Origin: Stomorhina lunata
Lineage: Eukaryota > Arthropoda > Insecta > Diptera > Rhiniidae
DNA: 64,000 bases
NCBI GenBank assembly: GCA_933228675.1
Contig: OW121743.1
Coordinates: 113,385,781 to 113,449,780, forward strand
Direction: 5' to 3'
In this document: one piece after another, positions 11,066 to 22,862 of the stretch
How the letters are laid out: every line of letters begins with the position of its first letter
Numbering within the stretch: the first letter of the stretch is position 1
Notes under the pieces: model-generated
Seen by the model: the letters and a program-made list of their open reading frames with translations, nothing else
What the model was told of the DNA's origin: nothing
Databases searched by the model: none
Made by a program: the position numbers and the translations under genes

Positions 11066-11121
11066 ATTAAAACATCAAAATATTATTTTAAAAGTATTAA
11101 AATCCGGTCTCTGATATTTTA

Positions 11122-11384
11122 CGTCCTTGAAGACGCTCCTGAACATATGCAATAAAAAATGTATTATTTTTAAAAAAATTTTAAAATATTTAACTACCCA
11201 TTTTTGTTGCAATAGGCTAACGTTAAGTCATATTTGCACAGGACGAAAAAAACATATTGTTACCAGGGTCAAAAGTAAAATTTTTAAAATATCAAATTTT
11301 TTCAAAAAAAGGACTAAAACATAAATACTTAAATTTGTATAATTTTTTTATTCATATTTTTTTAGAAATTAACCCTCAAATTAC
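11122..11384. other. Short AT-rich spacer
   Basis: Sequence between the nested element and the next satellite array. No gene or repeat hallmark is recognised. Confidence 0.4.
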
Positions 11385-12060
11385 CTGGAAAAATTTACTT
11401 TTTATAAGAATGTTTTCAAAAATTTACATTTACAGGAAATTTTTCAAAAATTTGTTTTCTTATAGGAATTTTTTTAAAAATTTACTTTTTATTGAAATTT
11501 TTTTAAAAATTTACTTCTTATAGGAAATTTTCAACAATTTACTTTTTATAGAAAATTTTTCAAAAATTTACTTTTTATTGGAAATTTTCCAAAAATGTAC
11601 TTTTAATAGGTAATTTTACAAAAAATTTAATTTTTATAGGAATTTTTTCAAAAATTTACTTTTTATAGGAAATTTTTCATAAATGGACTTTTTATAGAAA
11701 ATTTTTCAAAAATTTACTTTTTATAGGAAATTTTTTAAAGATTTACTTTTTATAGGAAATTATTCAAAAATTTACTTTTTATAGGAAATTATTAAAAAAT
11801 TTACTTTTTATAGGAAATTTTATAGACAATTTCTCAAAAATTTACTTGTTATAGAAAATTTCTCAAAAATTTTCTTTTTATAGAAAATTTTTCAAAAAAA
11901 TTACTTTTTAAAAATTTCTCCTTCTTATTGGAAATTTTCAAAAATTTACATTTTATATGAAATTTTAAAAAACTTGACCATTTGTAAGAAATTATTCGAA
12001 AATTCATTTTTAATAAAAAGTTTTTCGAAAATTGACTGTTGATAGGAAATTTTTTAAAAA
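11385..12060 (-). repeat. 29-bp satellite array (TATAGGAAATT type)
   Basis: Tandem units reading AATTTACTTTTTATAGGAAA plus a TTTTTCAAA linker, about 29 bp each. This is the reverse complement of the arrays at 55.3-57.1 and 59.3-60.7 kb, so the family is present in both orientations in the window. Confidence 0.85.
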
Positions 12061-13015
12061 TGTAATTATTGAAAAATTTTGTACAGAAATTTTTTTAGAA
12101 CGAAAAATTTTCTAAAAAAATTTTGTAAGAACGAAAAATTTTCTATAGAAAATTTTTTGGAACGAAAAATTTTATACAGAAAAATAGTTTAGAACAAAAA
12201 TTTTTCCTAAGAAAATTTTTTAGAACAAAAAATTTTCTGATGAAAATTTTTTTAGAACGAAAAATTTTCTACGGAAAAAATTTTTAAAACAAAAACCTTT
12301 CTTAAGAAAATTTTTTTAGAACAAAAAATTTTCTATAGAAATTTTTTTAGAACGAAAAATTTTGTACAGAAATATTTTTTAGTACGAAAAATTTTCTATA
12401 GAAATTTTTTTTAAAACGAAAAATTTTCTATAGAAAATTTTTTTTGAACGAAAAATTTTTTGTAGAAGATTTTTTTAAAACGAAAAATTTTGTATTGAAT
12501 TTTTTTTTAGAATTGTTTTTAGAAAAATTTTTTTTGAACAAAAAATAATTAATTTGTTAATAAAAAAATGTTGTAGAAAATATTTATAAAGAAAATCGTC
12601 AGCAGACAAATTTATAAATTTTTTCAAAGAAATTTTCGATAAAAATTTTTTTCATAAAAGTTTTCGATAAATGTACATTTTTTCCTATTAAATTAAAATT
12701 TTTCAATACAGAATTTTTTTGTAGAAAATTTTAAATGTACAATTTATTATAAAAGTTGTTCGATAAACATTTTTCGATATTAATTTTTTCCATAAAAAAT
12801 TTTCGATGTTCGATTTTTTATCAAAATAAAATTTTTAGTTGAAATTCTATATAAAATTTTGTTTAATTTTTCAATATCAAAGTTTTTATGAAACATTTTT
12901 TGCATTCAAATTTTTATAGAAATTTTTCAAAATAAAATTTCTTCTTAAAAAAGATAAGAAAATTTTTATTTTAAAATAAAATTTGTAATATAGAATTTTT
13001 AGCTTAAAAGTCAGA
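12061..13015. repeat. CTATAG satellite array, GAACGAAAA-linker variant, decaying
   Basis: From 12061 to about 12560 the units are TTTTCTATAGAAAATTTTTT joined by AGAACGAAAA. From 12560 to 13015 the periodicity decays into irregular TTTTCGATAAA-type sequence. Confidence 0.75.
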
Positions 13016-13100
13016 TGATAATCATCGCTTTATGTTTATGTTGATATTTGTTGGACACAATAATTCGGATTTATTCTGTCCCTTAAATAATATATAATGT

Positions 13101-13290
13101 GTGGTTTTCGCTCTGTCTAGAATTAGGGATAATCCTCATGAAGTAGATGGCCTAACCAACCATCAAAACGCGTCGTGGAAATTTTTCCCTATCAAATTTT
13201 TTTTTGGGTTTTTATCAAAAAGCTATTTCTTACAATGACAAACAATCGTAATAAATTGGGATCTTAGTGCAATACGCTATAGTAAAACTT
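13101..13290 (+). repeat. Repeat D, copy 2 (hammerhead-like, degenerate)
   Basis: It shares CGCTCTGTCTAGAATTAGG, TAATCCTC, GGCCTAACCAACCATC and CGCGTCG with the other D copies. The 3' part shares TAATAAATTGGGAT and GTGCAATACGCTATAGTAA. The hammerhead segment (13133-13179) keeps the stem II arms, but the first core box reads ATGAAGTA and the second AAAA. Cleavage would be expected to be lost. Confidence 0.75.
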
Positions 13291-13545
13291 TTTAAATAAA
13301 TGTATAAGAAATTTTTTAGTTTCAACTTTTTTTTGTAGAAAATTATTAAGATTTTTTAGTGGAAAATTTTCGATATAAAAATGTTATTTTGTATATCATA
13401 GAAAATTGTGAATTTAAAATTTCTTTTGGAAAAATTTTTAGTAAAATTGGGATAACAAATTTTTGATCAAAATTTTTATATCAAATTTTTTCACAAAAAC
13501 TTTCTATATAAAATTTTTAATTCATAACTTTTTTTATAGAAGCTT
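13291..13545. repeat. Decayed AT satellite
   Basis: Irregular TTTTTTGTAGAAAATT-like units directly right of repeat D copy 2. They resemble the CTATAG family but lack a clean period. Confidence 0.5.
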
Positions 13546-16320
13546 TGTAGATGTCTCAATTTTCAATACACATACATATTTTATACTAAGTTGCTTTACA
13601 CGAGCTTCCCCTGTTCCACTGCTGCTTCATAAATTCGGCCAGTGCTCGTATATTTCTATGTATAACAATTTAGATACAAACTTTCCTTTACTATATGCAT
13701 TTGTGGTTGTCATGGTATTTTCGTTTATATAAAATATTTTTTTTCCTGAATTTCAGTTTGGATTGTGGTTGATTATGCGATTCTTGTTGCACTCCACACA
13801 TCTCGTTGACAGTTAGTAAATTGCAGCAATTAGTAGGAAATTTTGAAAGTGTTGAAAACATTTTCACAGGCACAACAAAAAAAATCGCATTCATAGAAAT
13901 TTATTTTTTGATAAGTTCTAAATTTGATTTTAATTGATGGACTAAACTAAGAGTGATGGGATGTTATTAAAACATACAAAAAATTTTTAATGTATTAAAA
14001 ATATTTTTGAATATCTTTCAAAGGATTAATATAAAACATTTTAAATTGTATAGACCTTGGCCAAATAAAAAAACCACAACTTACGCGAAAACATTAAAAC
14101 ACTCGCATTTACATAAGTAAATCCTGGATCGAGTTGAGGTTTTTATATGCCAAACCAAATATTTCTTACTCCCTTTTTGATGAGGTTTTCCTTTTTGTCC
14201 GTGCAACTGTTGCTGGTAAACATGAAAAGCATTCGCAAAAAAAAAAAAACAACAACTCATTAATCATTTTCATAAATCCTTAATAATTCCCAACTTCATA
14301 TCAATCCAGATGTTGACATATTCAAAAACAAGCTTGAACAAAAAAAAAAAAAATATATATAACGAACACATAAACCTCCGTCATCCATTCAATGCAACCA
14401 AAAATAAAATGTAGTTGTCATAATGGTTGCACCATAAACCTGCCTGCAACACAAGAAGAAGACACAGAAATAGCGACAATGGCATAAATGAAATCAGGAC
14501 CAAAATGAAAACATAAATAAATATGAATATGAATGAATATGCGAGTATAATACCAAAAAATCCATACACTTTATCATGGTGATTATCATCAATAAATGGA
14601 CAGCCAACTCTACAACATTGATGTTAAGCATAAATCCCCCTTCAGTGCATCCTACCTCCCTCTTGCCCCTGGTTATGTTTAAAAATTGTCGCCACAAAAA
14701 CAAAATATTAAAGAAAAAGTAAAACAAATGAAATCCTTTCACAATAATCATTTGACCAGTTCAATACTTCATCATCATCATTATCGTCATGCCCAAAACC
14801 ATAAGAACATGAATAAAACGAACAAAACAAGGAAAATCTATAAAATCAAGAGAAATTTCTATATAGAGACAATCAGACCAACCAACCGACCAACAACAAC
14901 AACATTTTGTATGCTTACAACAACTGCATAATACCAGTCCGTGAGTCCATGTATTGCAACATGGCGATTTCATTTAACAAACGAAATACGAATGAAATCT
15001 CCAAAAAAAAACTAAAGAAAAACAAGCAACGCAATATAAACAAAAAATGAATTGCAATATGGCGACCGCAATACATACGCATCCAAAGTCCCCAATATTG
15101 CGAAAAAGGCGAAAAAAAAAGAAAACCAACTGAAAAGAAAATAAAAAACCGCGAGACATTGTACAAACACATCCATTGATTCGTTGGTTAACAAAAAATA
15201 ACAAAAAAATATTAAAAGAAAATATTGAACGTATGAACTTTATAAATTGGATGGTTTGGTTAGGTTTAAAAAATATAATGTCAGAATTTTATTCGCACTA
15301 AAAAAATGTGGGGTAAAGGTTTAAAGGGTTTATAGAAATATCATAATCTGAATCACTTCATTAAAAGGAAGTAATTTGCTAATTATTAAAGTAAATTACA
15401 GCGCCATCTATTGTCTTGAAATTCCAAGATTGCTACTAAGCGAGAATAATGAGCATCGTAGGTTTTTATGTAATGTCATCTTTAGTATTTTAAAAGATTT
15501 TTAACGATTAACAAAACGGGATTAGCTTAAGAAAAAAAAAATAAGTATTATAGTCGGTCCAGCAAGCAAATATTTCTAAATTTCCACCTTAAAAATGTTC
15601 ATCTCGCCGAAAATGGCACAACACATTCTCTGTATGTTAAAAACAACAAATTTAGCGTCACATGTCTAATAAGTGGCTACCAATGCAAGACCACTTATAC
15701 CATCTACTGGCAGAAATGGAAACTTACTTTCTATATTATAAGCGATTTATTTGTAACTAACGTCCTTATTCATAAACGAAAAATAATGTTATAAAAAACT
15801 TTCAAATCAAATTTTCCATTTTATCAAATTTATCCAAATAATTGAATTTTTATTTATTTTTAATTATTTTTACAAAAAATCGCTGAAAAATTGACAACAA
15901 ATTTTGAGGCATTTTTGTCCACATGCCTATTTAGGGTTACAATTTTTTTTCAATATGAAAACCTAATCTTTGTATAAAATAATTACTTTTATGAATCTTT
16001 ATTAAAAGTATTTTAATAAATTTATAATTTAACATGTTTATAAAATAAAAAAATATAAAAAAATAAACATTTTGGGGAAAAATTTTGAAAAAAAAAAATG
16101 TTTATATTTTAAATTTTATTCTATATAAAGATTATTAAAATTAACATAGATTTATCAAGCATTTACTCAAACTATGTCCAAAAAAAAAAAAAAAATAAGA
16201 TATTTGCCAAATTTGACGTATTCCAACAGCAGGTACGGCGAAACGGTTCAAGACTTAGACTTTATCATTACCAAGTGATCATTCAAAGTTGAAATCATTA
16301 AGCTATAGAGATGCCTATGA
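13546..16320. other. Intergenic sequence, no gene seen
   Basis: AT-rich with A homopolymers (14235-14250, 14340-14352, 16180-16196). Stop-free stretches on several frames between 14380 and 15200 are low-complexity (F/L/Y- or K/N-rich) and overlap one another, with no domain. CAGCGCCATCTATTG at about 15400 resembles a dispersed-repeat motif, but I cannot assign a family. Confidence 0.5.
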
Positions 16321-16405
16321 CTTGTTTCTTGTTTGTAATTTCCTTAATATTGGCTAAAAACGAAAAAGGATATATCGCCTGGATTATCCTTCTAAGACGA
16401 AAGCA

Positions 16406-16919
<514 letters not shown>

Positions 16920-17079
16920 GAACAGAACAGAATTAGGCTAGAGTAATTCTCATATCTTTGATATGATATGCTCCCTATAAAACACTTACACTTACTTACG
17001 ATTCACTTTATATAAATCTACCCTAGAAAACCAGTTTAATGCTAACAAATATTGAATTAGCCGCACCCTCGCAGATATA

Positions 17080-18344
17080 AAGAGTGCTCTAAATAAAATT
17101 TGTAGTTGGATTTTCTTAAATTAAAATCAAACCTTTTAATATAAAAACTCTACAAAATACGCAAATATAATGACATATTATACAAAATCATTTAGCATTA
17201 AAATGTTTACTTAGTACTCGGGTTTTGCAAAATTATCGACTTTTTTCGGAAACCCTCCCATTAAAGATTTTACAGTTGCTTCTGATACCTTTTTGGAGCA
17301 TGTGTTTCAGCTGCGCTTAAAATCGGACATGTTCTTGGAAATCTTTCCTGTGTTCTTCAATTCCTTTTTTACCAGAGCCCAATACCTTTCCACAGGCCGA
17401 AGTTCTGGACAGTTAGGTGGATTTGCCTCTCGTGGTACAAAAATGACATTATTCTTTGAGTACCACTCAAGTGCCTTTTTCCATAATGGCATGATGCCAA
17501 ATCGGGCCAAAAAAAATGTAGTCACTCTGTGCTCTCTTAAAAAGGGTAACAACCGTTTTTGTAGGCAATCCTTTATATAAATTTCTGTGTTTATTGTGCC
17601 AGATGCCACAAATACTTTACTTCTTTTGCCACAACTGCAAATAGCTTGCCACACGAGAAACTTCTTAGGGAATTTTGTTTGTTTTTTTGTGCAAAACTCT
17701 TGCCGAACATTGCCCCGTTTATCAGCAACATAAAAATCTTGACCAGGAAGTTGAGAAAAGTCTGCCAGTATGTATGTTTCATCATCCATCACACAACAGG
17801 TGTATTTTTTTATAAAATCAGACTTTGCTTCTAAGTTCTTTATAGCATTGCGATCTGGAACCTTTTGGACTTTGTATGTCTTCAGTCCAGCATAAGCTTT
17901 GACTCTATGTGCAAAATTCGTAGAACATTTCACTGTACGAGCTGCTTCTAAAGAGTCGCTCTTCGAAAGAGTCGCACGACTTCTTTTGCCTTAACAATAT
18001 CTGTAGGACCTTTTTTCCTCCCTGATCCAGATTTTCTTTCAATGATCAGGTTTTCCTTATACCGTCTGATGACATTAGAAACCGTTCGAGGGTCAACTTT
18101 CAAATTTTTAGCAATTTTTTTAAAAGTCCATGACGGATTTTTTTGAAAAGTTTTAATTATATTTTCACGAACTTTTTTTTCGCAGTCCATTTTGATTGAA
18201 ATAACTATTGAAAATTAATAATTTCTAAAATAATAGTATCTGACATATCTATAGAAACTAACTTGATCAAAAAATAAATTATTTCTTGCACTATGGATAA
18301 ATTTTGTCTAAAATAGTAAATGCATATTTTTTTAGAACACTCTT
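17080..18344 (-). mobile_element. Tc1/mariner-superfamily transposon (defective)
   Basis: A 1265-bp element with imperfect terminal inverted repeats: AAGAGTGCTCTAAATAAA at the left and AAGAGTGTTCTAAAAAAA at the right in reverse complement. It is flanked by TA (17078-17079 and 18345-18346), the standard Tc1/mariner target. The length fits a single-gene element. It inserted into DINE-like repeat A, whose uninterrupted counterpart is at about 35140-35200. Confidence 0.85.
17211..18190 (-). pseudogene. Tc1/mariner transposase pseudogene (DD37E spacing)
   Basis: A DNA cut-and-paste transposase. It begins ATG at 18190 with a paired-like helix-turn-helix (FKKIAKNLKVDPRTVSNVIR). The catalytic domain has the first Asp in CVMDDETYI and the Glu in CPELRPVERYW. 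Lesions: a frameshift in an A run near 17988 ends the N-terminal frame at 17948; a TGA at 17307-17309 is followed by in-frame sequence to the normal stop at 17211; a one-base excess in a T run near 17508, undone by a loss near 17483, puts the second catalytic Asp out of frame. Counted in the shifted frame, 37 residues separate that Asp from the Glu, which suggests the DD37E group. It cannot encode active transposase. Confidence 0.85.
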
Positions 18345-18469
18345 TATAAGACCTGTTTCTAAATTTAACACAACTTGATGGTGGGTATATAAGATTTGGC
18401 GCATCCAAATATAAGACTCCTACTTGTTTCTTTTCAATTGAAAGTCTGACATTGACTCATAAAAATGAT

Positions 18470-18790
18470 CAAAATATACTAAAAAAAATGGTGATACTGC
18501 AACAGCCACATATCGTGCTTTAAGAGAAGATTATGGTTTACAAAATCGTCCAACTACGCCAGCAATTGGCAAAATTGAGAAGAAATTTGAAGAGACTGGA
18601 ACGGTTACAAATATATCGTTTCGCTCGTTCCGCTGAAAATATCGCTGCTGTTAGTGAAAGTGTTGCCGAAGACCCAAATGAGTCGATTATGGTCAAACGA
18701 TAACCGACTTTTTTGCCTACTATTGAAGAATATACTTGGAGAATATGTGGCTTCAACAAGAATATTATTATGCGCATGTGGATGTGGACA
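18470..18790 (+). pseudogene. Internally deleted mariner-like transposase remnant
   Basis: Translated fragments include ATYRALREDYGLQNRPTT and AIGKIEKKFEETGTVTN, which resemble the N-terminal helix-turn-helix called DUF4817 in insect mariner-superfamily transposases. Next come FARSAENIAAVSESVAEDPN and then a short piece, LENMWLQQ, that resembles part of the catalytic domain. The frame changes between pieces, and a stop follows the VSESVAEDPN segment. The region linking them to the catalytic residues is missing. Family assignment rests on pattern recognition only. Confidence 0.55.
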
Positions 18791-18796
18791 CACGTT

Positions 18797-19598
18797 AAAA
18801 AAAAACAAGTAAGAAAGTGCTATAGTCGGTCAAGCCCGACTATACGATACCCTTCACCACTAAGGTCAAAGGTGTTATTTTTCCTGTATAAAGACAAATA
18901 TTTGCTAAATTTTGCCATCATACAACATTTTCTCAAAACTAATAAATCTAAGTTGCTTCGAACATTTGGACTTATATGAGAGCCAGGGTTAAATGTGGAC
19001 CGATTATCTCGAAATTTAGCAAATTGATTACAGTTGTTACAAAAATTATGTATACAAAAAATAAACTTTATATTCCCATTATCTTCATTTACGAGCGTTT
19101 TAGTGATTTTTGTCTCGTTTAGGGCGTTTTTAAAGAAAAGTTTGTATGGGAGCTATGGTCAAATGTGGGCCGATTTTGACGTAATTTGGTACAGTGATTT
19201 TAGTTTACATAAGCAGTATTTGATTTAAATTTCATGAAAAAATATTGATATTTGTGGCCAATATATCAATTCCGGGAAGTGGGACCTATGGGAGGTACCA
19301 TAAATAATGGACCGATTTTGACGAATTTCAAAAATCTGTGCCCAATTTCATCAAATTATCTTCAGAATTGCGACCTGTAGTTTGATTACAAGGTTTACAT
19401 GGGGTCCAGCGAGCCAGCCAGCCAGTCAGCCAGACGGACGGATGGACGGACTAAATCGACGCGCTAAATCGACTCAGAAAGTGATTCTAAGCCTATTGGT
19501 ATACTAAAAGGTGGGTCTAAGACAAATATTTCCATGCGTTACATACATCAGCACAAACATATAATACCCTTTCCACCTTGGGTGGTGAAGGGTATAAA
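18797..19598 (-). mobile_element. DINE-1/mini-me-like repeat B, copy 1
   Basis: On the minus strand it starts TTTTATACCCTTCACCACCC with a terminal hairpin (19566-19597). It carries a GTCY-type run (GTCCGTCCATCCGTCCG, about 19434-19450). It ends with the hairpin TATAGTCGG-loop-CCGACTATA (18821-18844), then CTTTCTTACTTG and a T run. Its 3' end plan matches repeat A. It contains the CATTTGACCATAGCTCCCAT motif shared by all copies. Non-coding. It fits a Helentron-related non-autonomous repeat. Confidence 0.7.
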
Positions 19599-19639
19599 AA
19601 CCCAAGATGATATCGCACGCTCAGCTCTTAATTGTTTTA

Positions 19640-19715
19640 GTTTACAAAACTCAATTTACAGACAGTAGTCGACGTGCTAACCAACTGAGCCATAGCACCC
19701 ACAACTTTCATTCAC
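19640..19715 (-). repeat. tRNA-like fragment (A-box half)
   Basis: On the minus strand, GTGCTATGGCTCAGTTGGTT followed by AGCACG closely matches a tRNA 5' half with a strong A box. No B box follows at the right distance, so it is a tRNA-derived SINE head or a truncated tRNA pseudogene. Confidence 0.4.
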
Positions 19716-21584
19716 GTTGTAATCAAAACATTTAAATGATGGAAGCAAGTGAAGAAATTTAAGAACCTGATATACAGGCCGCTCAGGAGTTAAAATGGAA
19801 CGAGTCTTCTAATGAAATTTCAATTGAAAATTGCAAAGACGACATCCTAGTGCAAATACGGTAGATGAAGACGAACCGACATCCTCATCCTTCAATCCAT
19901 CCAAGAGAAAAAAACTTTCAGATTTTGGGGGTTCCAATTTATTTTAAGTTGATAATTTTGTGTGTATATTTAATGAATTGAGTTATTTGAACTTCAAAGT
20001 AAAAAAAAAAACATTTTTAAGTTTGATGAAGAATGTTAAACTAAGTGGGACAACCTCTTAAAAAATCTAAATTATAGCAAAAATTAAAAAAAAATCGATT
20101 AAAAAAATGTGAAATTTCTTGTGTTTTGTACTTAAAGGGCCATAATAAATAATTTAACATAAATAGAATTTGGGATATTGACCAGTGTTATTCAAATTTA
20201 GACTGGAATCATCCGACAGTTGACTCTTGACAGAATCAATATCCATTTCACAATTAAAGGGCTAGAAATTTTAAAGTCATGCAATTATTGATCCTTTTTT
20301 GTATTTTGTACCAGAAGTTAAGGGACAATACAAATAATGTCAATGTCTGCATAATTTTGTATACAAAATCAATTTACCCACCAACAATTGAGTTTTAGTT
20401 TTCTCTAAGAATCAATATAAGTTTACAGCAAGGATATAAATACATACATAAATTGCAACATTTCCTTTTATAATTTAAAATACATGGAACTGAATTCTAT
20501 TTAAAACAAACTATTCATGTTTTAAATGTAAAATATAATAATTGTTATAGATTAATGGAAATGTTGTTGCCTCTACTGATGACGATGAAAATAATAATGA
20601 AGTTATTTTGATACTGATGATGATGACGATAATGACGTCGGTAAAAAATTAACTTAAAATAAAGAGTAAAACCGCATTGAGTGCGGTTATTGTGGTTAAC
20701 AAAAAGGATTAAAAATGACAATATGAGCAGCAGCAAAAATAGCGCCAGCAGCAAAATCAGCAACAACAACAACAAAAACTACTATAAAAGTAGAGAACAT
20801 AAAAGCGAATTAATATATAAAAAATCAAATGAAAAGCTCGCAAAGGACCAAATAATAACCAGCAGCAGATACAGCAACAGCAACAACAACGAAAACATCA
20901 TCGGTTATAATAATAAAAGGTTTGTGCATTGACAACTTTTTAATCACTTAATCAATATAATCAAATTGAATGCGGTCAAAAGGATTTATAAACCATACAG
21001 TGTAAAGTGTCATTAAGCGTAACATGGCAGGCAGCAGGATGTAGACAAACAGACACAGACATACATAATATTACAAACATTCATACATTTATTTGTTTGA
21101 ATGTCTGATTCATATCGATTAATGGTGGAATGGTCTGAATTAAATGACAAAGTGTTTGGAATGAATGAATAAATGTCAGTGAATACAAAAGTTATGGAAC
21201 AAAAAGTTAACAAGGATTTATATTAAACAAATTAAATATATAGAAAAAAACACAAGAATTTACAATAATAATCGAAGTCTATTCATTAATAAACATTATC
21301 TCGGATTAAATGACTTATTTAATAATGACTCTTAGATTTATGGAAAATACAAATTTGTTAAAGCTGGTTAAGGGGAAAGGGATTATTTAATCTAATATAA
21401 ACCTTTACCTGTCAAATTACGAAACTTATTAAATTTACAAAATTTAAACAATGAGTAAGAAAAAATGTTCATGGGGGAATTGAACACTTTGTAGAGCTTT
21501 TGAGCATACATGGGCATACTACATTACTTTTTTTTACTGCAGTAAGCATTTCAGTAATCAGTAAACGGAAATGTAATTCCGTTT
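19716..21584. other. Intergenic; possible coding remnant near 19735-19955
   Basis: At 19735-19955 a broken frame with higher GC encodes acidic and basic stretches (for example DEDEPTSSSFNPSKRKKLSD) with two stops and a frame change. It may be the tail of an old transposase, but I cannot identify it. At 20560-20900 there are GAT and CAA/CAG low-complexity runs typical of fly intergenic DNA. Nothing else is recognisable. Confidence 0.4.
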
Positions 21585-22862
21585 GCAATTTTTCTATAGA
21601 AAAATTTTTTTATCGAAAATTTTTCTATAGAAAAATTTTTTTATCGAAAATTTTTCTATAGAAAAATTTTTTTATCGAAAATTTTTCTATAGAAAAATTT
21701 TTTTATCGAAAATTTTTCTATAGAAAAATTTTTTTATCGAAAATTTTTCTATAGAAAAATTTTTTTATCGAAAATTTTTCTATAGAAAAATTTTTTTATC
21801 GAAAATTTTTCTATAGAAAAATTTTTTTATCGAAAATTTTTCTATATAAAAATTTTTTCATCGAAAATTTTTCTGTAGTAAAATTTTTTCATCGAAAATT
21901 TAGAAAAATTTTTTCATCGAAAATTTTTCTGTAGTAAAATTTTTTCATCGAAAATTTTTCTATAGAAAAATTTTTTCATCGAAAATTTTTGTATAGAAAA
22001 ATTTTTTTACAGAAAATTTTTCTATAGAAAAATTTTTTTATCGAAAATTTTTCTATAGAAAATTTTTTTTATCTAGAATTTTTCTATAGAAAAATTTTTT
22101 TATCGAAAATTTTTGGGTAACGTTTTAATTCTATAAAAAAATTTTTCTATAGAAAAATTTTTTTATCGAAAATTTTTCTATAGAAAAATTTTTTTATCGA
22201 AAATTTTTCTATAGAAAAATTTTTTTCTCGAAAATTTTTCTATAGAAAAATTTTTTTATCGAAAATTTTTCTATAGAAAATTTTTTTATCTAGAATTTTT
22301 CTATAGAAAAATTTTTTTTATCTAGAATTTTTCTATAGCAAAATTTTTTTATCTAGAATTTTTCTATAGAAATATTTTTTTATCGAGAATTTTTCTATAG
22401 AAAATTTTTCTAGAGAAAAATTTTTTTATTGAAAATTTTTCTATAGAAAAATTTTTTTATCGAAAATTTTTCTATAGAAAAATTTTTTTATCGAAAATTT
22501 TTCTATAGAAAATTTTTTTTTATCGAAAATTTTTCTATAGAAAATTTTTTTTATCGATAATTTTTCTATAGAAAAATTTTTTCATCGAAAATTTTTCTTT
22601 AGAAAAATTTTTTCATCGAAAATTTTTCTATAGAAAAATTTTTTATCGGAAAACTTTTTTTATCGAAAATTTTTCTATAGAAAAATTTTTTCATCGAAAA
22701 TTTTTCTATAGAAAAATTTTTTATCGAAAATTTTTGTATAGAAATATTTTTTTATCGAAAATTTTTCTATAGAAAATTTTTTTATCGAAAATTTTTCTAT
22801 AGAAAATTTTTTTTATCTAGAATTTTTCTATAGAAAAATTTTTTTATCGAAAATTTTTGGGT
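21585..22862. repeat. 31-bp CTATAG satellite array, ATCG linker (homogeneous)
   Basis: A clean tandem array. Each unit is 31 bp: CTATAG, A5, T7, ATCG, A4, T5. The first ten or so units are nearly identical. The marker GGGTAACGTTTTAATT occurs at 22115 and 22859, exactly 744 bp (24 units) apart, and the units before each marker match, including a TCTAGAATTTT variant. This indicates block duplication or unequal exchange. Confidence 0.95.

Larger units (their letters stand above)
9083..11113. mobile_element. hAT-like non-autonomous element (outer copy)
   Basis: Termini are CAGAGACCGGA (9083) and its reverse complement TCCGGTCTCTG (ending 11113). They are flanked by a perfect 8-bp duplication ATATTTTA (9075-9082 and 11114-11121). 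A CAGNG start and an 8-bp target duplication are the standard hAT superfamily signature. Without the nested insert the element is about 776 bp and has no transposase. It is interrupted by a second copy at 9819-11065. Confidence 0.85.

Noticed and set aside
21585..22862. CRISPR-like array of short regular repeats
   Set aside because: Units are head-to-tail with no unique spacers, in a eukaryotic context with spliced genes.
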